From Lishizhenia sp965656535 (GTDB taxonomy: Bacteria > Bacteroidota > Bacteroidia > Flavobacteriales_D > Crocinitomicaceae): a DNA stretch of 64,000 bases. The stretch is from positions 1 through 64,000 of the forward strand of contig CBFHKX010000004.1 in assembly GCA_965656535.1 (NCBI GenBank), given 5' to 3'. Positions 59,460-64,000 of the stretch are shown piece by piece; within the stretch, counting starts at the first letter, position 1, and each line of letters begins with the position of its first letter. The position numbers and the translations under genes are program-made. The notes under the pieces were generated by a model. That model saw only the letters and a program-made list of their open reading frames with translations. It ran no database searches and had not been told where the DNA came from.

Positions 59460-59467
59460 CAAACTTA
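59460..59467 (-). promoter_or_regulatory. Promoter -7 element of the DUF4197 gene
   Basis: TAAGTTTG on the minus strand matches TAnnTTTG, with TTGG about 16-17 bases upstream as a -33 box. It fixes the lipoprotein start downstream of 59460. Confidence 0.55.
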
Positions 59468-59507
59468 CGAAATATTTTTACGTCCAATTCAAAAACAATA
59501 CCAAATC

Positions 59508-60761
59508 ATGCAAGCAGAAATTATTACAATTGGAGATGAGATACTAATTGGCCAAACTGTAGATACAAACTCCGCTTGGATGGGGCAGTTGTTAAGTAGT
59601 AACGGTATCCGTATTCATAGAAGTACTTCTATAGCAGATACAAAAGAAGAGATCTTGGCAGCAATAGATGAAGCCCTAAAGAGGTCTGACCTTGTATTGG
59701 TTACCGGTGGATTAGGGCCAACGAAAGACGATATAACCAAACGTACGCTTTGCACTTACTTTAATACAACATTAGAACTAAACCAAGAAGTATTAGAACG
59801 AATAGAACTTTTTTTTACTAAAAGAAACAAACCTATGCTAGATGTAAACGTACAGCAAGCTGCCATGCCAAAAGCTTGTACGGTTTTGGCGAATGACGTT
59901 GGCACGGCGTCGGGCATGTGGTTTGAAAGAAATGGAAGTATATTGGTTTCAATGCCTGGAGTTCCTTATGAAATGAAATTCTTAATGCAAGAGCGGGTAT
60001 TACCAAGAGTTAAAAAACGCTTTACGTTAAGTGAGATGTATCATCAAACACTTATGACGAGTGGAATAGGAGAGTCTTTTCTGGCTGAAAAAATTAAAAC
60101 TTGGGAGGATGAGGTAAGAGCAGAAGGTTTTAGCTTAGCTTATTTACCTTCTTTAGGCGGAGTTAAATTGAGGTTAACCTCAATGCAGGGAGATGCAGAT
60201 AAAGATAAGATTGATGCCTATTTTAAGCGTTTAGAAAAAGCCTTGCCGTATTACGTTTACGGCAGAAATGAAATTAAGCTTCAAGAGAGAATTGGAGAAT
60301 TATTAAAAGATAAAAAGCAAACCTTGTCTGCTGTAGAAAGTTGTACAGGCGGAGCGTTAAGTGCTAGAATCGTTTCTGTTCCCGGGAGCTCAGCGTATTA
60401 CTTGGGTAGTTTTGTGAGTTATACAAATCGACTAAAAAAAGAATTAGTAGGTGTAAAGCCTGAAACCTTAGTTGAATTTGGTGCTGTTAGTGAAGAAACC
60501 GTAATTGAAATGGCACAAGGAGGAAGAAAGGCTCTGAAAACAGACTACTGTATTTCTATTTCCGGAGTTGCAGGTCCAGATGGAGGAACAGCTTTAAAAC
60601 CAGTTGGAACAGTTTGGTTAGCAATAGCACATGAAAAAGGAGTAGAAACAAAAAAATTAAACCTCGGAAACTCTAGAGTAAACAATATTGAGTTAACCGT
60701 TAATTACAGCTTACATTTTTTCAAAAATCTATTGGAAAATAACTTGGAGTTAGCAGAATAA
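59508..60761 (+). CDS. cinA: CinA, nicotinamide-nucleotide amidase and damage/competence-associated protein
   Basis: A 417-residue two-domain protein. Residues 1-170 are a molybdopterin-binding-like (MoaB/MogA) domain (EIITIGDEILIGQTVDTNSA, LVTGGLGPTKDDITKRTL, SMPGVPYEMKFLM), and residues about 260-417 a CinA C-terminal amidase (AVESCTGGALSARIVSVPGS, GAVSEETVIEMAQGGRKALK, ISGVAGPDGGTALKPVGTVW) that hydrolyses nicotinamide mononucleotide. It may recycle NAD by-products. The promoter of the ribosomal operon lies just after its stop. Confidence 0.93.
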   Translation: MQAEIITIGDEILIGQTVDTNSAWMGQLLSSNGIRIHRSTSIADTKEEILAAIDEALKRSDLVLVTGGLGPTKDDITKRTLCTYFNTTLELNQEVLERIELFFTKRNKPMLDVNVQQAAMPKACTVLANDVGTASGMWFERNGSILVSMPGVPYEMKFLMQERVLPRVKKRFTLSEMYHQTLMTSGIGESFLAEKIKTWEDEVRAEGFSLAYLPSLGGVKLRLTSMQGDADKDKIDAYFKRLEKALPYYVYGRNEIKLQERIGELLKDKKQTLSAVESCTGGALSARIVSVPGSSAYYLGSFVSYTNRLKKELVGVKPETLVEFGAVSEETVIEMAQGGRKALKTDYCISISGVAGPDGGTALKPVGTVWLAIAHEKGVETKKLNLGNSRVNNIELTVNYSLHFFKNLLENNLELAE

Positions 60762-60767
60762 AATTGC

Positions 60768-60775
60768 TACCTTTG
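60768..60775 (+). promoter_or_regulatory. Promoter of the rpmB operon
   Basis: TACCTTTG matches TAnnTTTG, with TTGG 20 bases upstream. It leaves a leader of about 130 bases before rpmB. A second, imperfect element (TTTCTTTGCACC near 60880) may be another promoter. Confidence 0.55.
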
Positions 60776-60914
60776 CGCTCCTTCGTAAAATCAATTTTGT
60801 TGGATGCTCGGCCAAATTGTAGAAGAAACAGTATAAAAATAATATTAAGCTTGTGTATTTAAGAAAAAAATCATTTCTTTGCACCCGCTTTTAGAATAAG
60901 TAAACATATAAGTT

Positions 60915-61151
60915 ATGTCAAGAGTTTGTCAATTAACGGGTAAGAAAGTAATGGTGGGGAACAATGTATCTCACTCAAAGCGTAGAACTAAGCGTAAGTT
61001 TTACCCAAATTTAGTTACAAAGAAGTTTTATCTTCCAGAAGAAGATAAGTTTGTAACACTTAAAATATCAACTTCTGCGTTGAGAACAATCAACAAGAAA
61101 GGGATTACAGCTTGCATGAAAGAAGCAAGATTAAAAGGTTTTTTAAAATAA
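60915..61151 (+). CDS. rpmB: 50S ribosomal protein L28
   Basis: The 78-residue L28 begins MSRVCQLTGKKVMVGNNVSH and continues SKRRTKRKFYPNLVTKKFYL, as in the family. It is the first gene of the rpmB-rpmG-DUF4295-ftsY group, 36 bases before rpmG. Confidence 0.97.
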   Translation: MSRVCQLTGKKVMVGNNVSHSKRRTKRKFYPNLVTKKFYLPEEDKFVTLKISTSALRTINKKGITACMKEARLKGFLK

Positions 61152-61187
61152 TATTCCCGTTGAGAAACGGCTATAATTGTATACACA

Positions 61188-61370
61188 ATGGCAAAGAAAG
61201 GAAATAGAGTACAAGTGATTCTTGAATGCACAGAGCACAAAGATTCTGGTTTACCAGGAACATCACGTTATATCTCAACTAAGAACAGAAAAAATACTCC
61301 AGAAAGATTAGAGATTAAGAAGTTTAATCCAATCATGAAGAAGTATACGATTCATAAAGAAATTAAATAA
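61188..61370 (+). CDS. rpmG: 50S ribosomal protein L33
   Basis: The 60-residue L33 starts MAKKGNRVQVILECTEHKDS and contains GTSRYISTKNRKNTPERLEI. The usual zinc cysteines are absent, so it is the zinc-free type. It lies between rpmB and the DUF4295 gene. Confidence 0.97.
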   Translation: MAKKGNRVQVILECTEHKDSGLPGTSRYISTKNRKNTPERLEIKKFNPIMKKYTIHKEIK

Positions 61371-61377
61371 TTAAGAG

Positions 61378-61530
61378 ATGGCAAAGAAAGTTGTAGCATC
61401 ACTTCAAACAGGTGGAGGAAAAGAGCACACAAAGTGTATTAAAATGATAAAAACTGAGAAAGGTTCTTACTCATTTAAAGAAGAAATTGTCCATAACGAC
61501 AAAATCAAAGATTGGTACGCTAAGAACTAA
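61378..61530 (+). CDS. DUF4295 small protein
   Basis: A 50-residue basic protein starting MAKKVVASLQTGGGKEHTKC, followed by EKGSYSFKEEIVHNDKIKDW. It matches DUF4295, a small protein regularly found after rpmG in Bacteroidota and probably linked to the ribosome. It lies 7 bases after rpmG and before a terminator. Confidence 0.85.
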   Translation: MAKKVVASLQTGGGKEHTKCIKMIKTEKGSYSFKEEIVHNDKIKDWYAKN

Positions 61531-61555
61531 TACTTTGACAAGCTCTATAATATTT

Positions 61556-61586
61556 AAGCTTTTCGTCTAACGGCGGAAAGCTTTTT
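61556..61586 (+). terminator. Rho-independent terminator after the ribosomal operon
   Basis: AAGCTTTTCG (61556-61565) and CGGAAAGCTT (61574-61583) form a 10-bp stem with one G-U pair, followed by T5. Confidence 0.78.
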
Positions 61587-61600
61587 GTAATTTTAAGAAT

Positions 61601-62560
61601 ATGGCTTTATTTGGATTATTTAACAAGGATAAAAAGAAAAAACTAGACGAAGGTTTAGAGAAAACCAAAACGTCTTTTCTCTCCAAATTAACGCGTACAG
61701 TTGTAGGTAAATCTAAGGTAGATGCCGAAGTTTTAGATGATTTAGAAGAGGTGTTGATTACCTCGGATGTTGGTGTGCAAACTACTCTAAAAATTATTGA
61801 TAGAATCGAAGAGCGTGTGGCTAACGATAAATACGTGAACGCCGAAGAGCTAAATTCTATTTTACGAGAGGAAATTGCAAAGCTATTAGAAGAAAATAAT
61901 GCAACCGATAAGGTAGATTACGATATTCCAAAATATCCAGAAGGAAACCCACATGTAATTATGGTGGTTGGTGTAAACGGTGTAGGTAAAACAACTACAA
62001 TTGGTAAATTAGCAAATCAATTTAAGAAACTTGATAAAAAAGTTGTGCTAGGTGCTGCAGATACATTTAGAGCTGCTGCTGTTGATCAATTAATTATTTG
62101 GTCTGAGCGTGTTGGGGTACCAATTGTACAGCAAGGTATGAATGCAGATCCTGCTTCGGTTGCTTTTGATACCTTACAGTCGGCCAAAGCACAAAACGCA
62201 GATGTTGCCATTATAGATACTGCCGGAAGATTACACAATAAGGTTAACTTAATGAATGAGTTAACCAAAATCAAACGTGTAATGGACAAGGTTGTTCCTG
62301 GTGCTCCACATGAAATTCTTCTTGTACTTGATGGTTCTACTGGTCAAAATGCTTACGAGCAAGCTAAACAGTTTGCTTTGGCTACAGATATTAATGCACT
62401 CGCAATTACAAAGCTAGACGGTACAGCAAAAGGCGGAGTTGTTATAGGTATATCTGATCAAATGAAAATTCCAGTTAAATATATTGGTGTAGGAGAAGGT
62501 ATTGACGATTTACAGGCCTTCAATAAAACTGAATTTGTAAATTCTCTTTTCGGCGAGTAA
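61601..62560 (+). CDS. ftsY: Signal recognition particle receptor FtsY
   Basis: A 319-residue SRP-receptor GTPase. The N domain is helical (residues 1-100) and the G domain carries P loop GVNGVGKTTTIGKL (124 onward), GAADTFRAAAVDQL, the DTAGRLHNK motif, and ITKLDGTAKGG as the TKxD-type guanine motif. The short N-terminus lacks the long acidic A domain of E. coli FtsY. It lies 70 bases after the DUF4295 stop, behind a terminator, so it may have its own promoter. The stop is 1 base from the flavoprotein start. Confidence 0.96.
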   Translation: MALFGLFNKDKKKKLDEGLEKTKTSFLSKLTRTVVGKSKVDAEVLDDLEEVLITSDVGVQTTLKIIDRIEERVANDKYVNAEELNSILREEIAKLLEENNATDKVDYDIPKYPEGNPHVIMVVGVNGVGKTTTIGKLANQFKKLDKKVVLGAADTFRAAAVDQLIIWSERVGVPIVQQGMNADPASVAFDTLQSAKAQNADVAIIDTAGRLHNKVNLMNELTKIKRVMDKVVPGAPHEILLVLDGSTGQNAYEQAKQFALATDINALAITKLDGTAKGGVVIGISDQMKIPVKYIGVGEGIDDLQAFNKTEFVNSLFGE

Positions 62561-62561
62561 A

Positions 62562-63779
62562 TTGAAAGCGCAAAAAGTAGCAATTATTGGCGGTGGAGCT
62601 GCAGGTTTTTTCTCTGCGTTAAGTGCAAAACATCATCATCCAGAGGCGCAAGTTACGATTTTTGAAAAATCTAAAAATGTACTTTCGAAAGTTAAAATTT
62701 CTGGTGGAGGTAGATGCAATGTAACCAATGCAACCTTCGATATAAAATCATTAGCGAAGCATTATCCAAGAGGAGAAAATCAACTAAAAAAAGCATTTAG
62801 TCAATTTGCGGTGCAAGACACTTTAGATTGGTTTGAAAATAGAGGTGTTCTCACTTATACCTTACCTGATAAGTGTATTTTCCCAAAATCAGATTCTTCG
62901 CAAACCATTATTGATTGCTTCTTAAATGAAGCACTCAAGCTTCATATTGAAATTAATACAAACACGGCTGTAAGAAATATTAAGCCAATAGATAACGGTG
63001 TTTTTTCTATTGAAACAGATGAAGAAACAACTTTTTTTGATAAGGTTATTGTAGCTACTGGCGGACAACCGAAACAATCTGGATTAACTTGGTTAGAAGA
63101 ACTTGGACTCCAAGTAGAAACTCCTGTACCGTCTTTATTTACCTTTAATATGCCTAATAATCCAATAAGAGATTTGATGGGATGTGTTGTTGAAAAAACA
63201 ATTGTAAAAGTTGAAGGAACTAAATTGATTGGAGATGGTCCGACATTAATCACACACTGGGGAATGAGTGGTCCGGCAATATTAAAACTTTCAGCTTGGG
63301 GTGCAAGAGTGTTAGCCAACAAAAAGTATGATTTTGCAATACTTGTTAACTGGCTAAATAACATAAATGAAGAGGAAGTAAGGCAAGTAATAAATACCGG
63401 AATAAATAATGGTGGAAATAAAAAGTTGTCTTCTTTTAATCCTTTTGAAATTACAAATAGGCTATGGAATTTTTTAACTTATAAAATGGGATTTTCAGAG
63501 GAAACAAGGTGGAATGAGCTCTCTAAAAAATCGATAAACAAAATGTTTAATACGCTTACCTTAGATAGGTATGAGGTAAAAGGTAAAACAACTTTCAAAG
63601 AAGAGTTTGTTACGGCTGGCGGTGTTGCACTTTCTGAAATCGATTTTAAAACGATGGCTTCAAAAAAACATCCAAACCTATATTTTGCAGGAGAAATTTT
63701 GGATATTGACGGCATTACTGGCGGTTTTAATTTTCAAGCTGCATGGACTACTGGTTTTATTGCTGGGAAATTGAAATGA
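62562..63779 (+). CDS. BaiN/HI0933-type FAD-dependent oxidoreductase
   Basis: A 405-residue flavoprotein with an N-terminal FAD-binding fold (VAIIGGGAAGFFSALSA), the family motif SKVKISGGGRCNVTNA, LITHWGMSGPAILKLSAWGA, and the C-terminal FAEILDIDGITGGFNF-type segment (YFAGEILDIDGITGGFNFQA). The start is TTG at 62562, 1 base after the ftsY stop; no ATG lies near. The substrate in this organism is unknown; BaiN in gut clostridia acts on bile acids. It shares a transcript with ftsY. Confidence 0.88.
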   Translation: MKAQKVAIIGGGAAGFFSALSAKHHHPEAQVTIFEKSKNVLSKVKISGGGRCNVTNATFDIKSLAKHYPRGENQLKKAFSQFAVQDTLDWFENRGVLTYTLPDKCIFPKSDSSQTIIDCFLNEALKLHIEINTNTAVRNIKPIDNGVFSIETDEETTFFDKVIVATGGQPKQSGLTWLEELGLQVETPVPSLFTFNMPNNPIRDLMGCVVEKTIVKVEGTKLIGDGPTLITHWGMSGPAILKLSAWGARVLANKKYDFAILVNWLNNINEEEVRQVINTGINNGGNKKLSSFNPFEITNRLWNFLTYKMGFSEETRWNELSKKSINKMFNTLTLDRYEVKGKTTFKEEFVTAGGVALSEIDFKTMASKKHPNLYFAGEILDIDGITGGFNFQAAWTTGFIAGKLK

Positions 63780-63813
63780 ACTAATTCATCTTTATATTTT
63801 TAGTACAATTTAA

Positions 63814-64000
63814 ATGGGAAATACAATTAATATTTTAATCGATAATTTACTGGCTACTTTTTGGCGATTGTTAGATCTACCTGTATATGCACTACTCATT
63901 CTTTTGTTTGGAATTCTTTTTTCCGTTAACTTAATTCTGTTGTGGTTGAGAAAGAAAAGCTCTACTAAAAAAGTATGGCTTATAAACGGTGTTATTGTAC
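63814..64000 (+). CDS. Membrane protein, truncated at the window edge
   Basis: An ATG at 63814 opens a frame without a stop to the end of the window (62 full codons). It starts MGNTINILIDNLLATFWRLL and has a hydrophobic helix around residues 24-44 (YALLILLFGILFSVNLILLW) followed by basic residues. It looks like the N-terminus of a small membrane protein. The family is not recognisable from this fragment. Confidence 0.6.
   Translation, partial: MGNTINILIDNLLATFWRLLDLPVYALLILLFGILFSVNLILLWLRKKSSTKKVWLINGVIV

Noticed and set aside
58969..59547. 192-codon plus-strand frame over the DUF4197 gene
   Set aside because: It runs antisense through a recognisable lipoprotein gene and extends into cinA; its composition is that of a shadow frame.

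Overview
The window is an AT-rich, densely coded chromosome segment from a member of the Bacteroidota, most likely order Flavobacteriales. The evidence is internal. At least six proteins end in type IX secretion (T9SS) sorting domains, and several start sites are preceded by the Bacteroidota -7 element TAnnTTTG. Lipoproteins with SCKKD-type lipoboxes are common, TTG starts occur without Shine-Dalgarno sites, and rpmB, rpmG, a DUF4295 gene and ftsY lie in the order usual for this phylum. No integrase, transposase, plasmid gene, rRNA or CRISPR array was seen.

Layout. 1-6030: the 3' part of a TamB-like gene, accC and menD, packed as one transcription unit. 6031-7904: a non-coding spacer, a decayed gene with a T9SS-like tail, and a beta-barrel protein. 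8015-16343: a vitamin B12 acquisition locus. An ABC importer (btuF, btuC, btuD) runs left. A cobalamin riboswitch runs right into a DUF4465 protein, the TonB-dependent receptor BtuB, a BtuG-like lipoprotein and a second T9SS-exported protein. 16449-18348: a lipoprotein and a queuosine precursor transporter. 18362-22284 (minus): an ECF sigma factor operon with an anti-sigma/beta-barrel hybrid and two surface proteins. 22430-25289: SixA-type phosphatase, rhomboid protease, FabF and a small protein.

25290-28435 is the most accessory-looking stretch: long spacers, a stand-alone protein with a HEPN-type R-N-x3-H motif, and three unknown membrane-related genes. 28438-31364 (minus) is an arsenosugar-type operon (DUF547, ArsS radical SAM, rhodanese, TIGR04282 glycosyltransferase). 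31531-36510 holds fabI, a GIDE-domain protein, a CotH-type kinase and pyrD. A tRNA-Met follows, then a degenerate tRNA fragment joined to a short palindromic repeat. 37038-43625 has a methyltransferase, a type B T9SS protein, a transaldolase-family enzyme and a large type A T9SS protein. 43757-55246 holds TerB, AsmA, metallophosphoesterase, DUF6702 plus M1 peptidase, an Omp28-like secreted thioredoxin-fold protein and an SRPBCC/GyrI protein. 55336-57770 is shikimate pathway (DAHP synthase-chorismate mutase, aroA). 57816-64000 has a nucleoside phosphorylase, DUF4197, cinA, rpmB-rpmG-DUF4295-ftsY, a BaiN-type flavoprotein and a truncated membrane protein.

The most notable system is the B12 locus. 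The capture proteins that gut Bacteroides anchor as lipoproteins appear here partly as T9SS cargo, under one riboswitch and with a terminator inside the operon. The HEPN-motif protein and the tRNA-remnant/palindrome junction are the next best leads. All calls come from reading the sequence; no database search was run.
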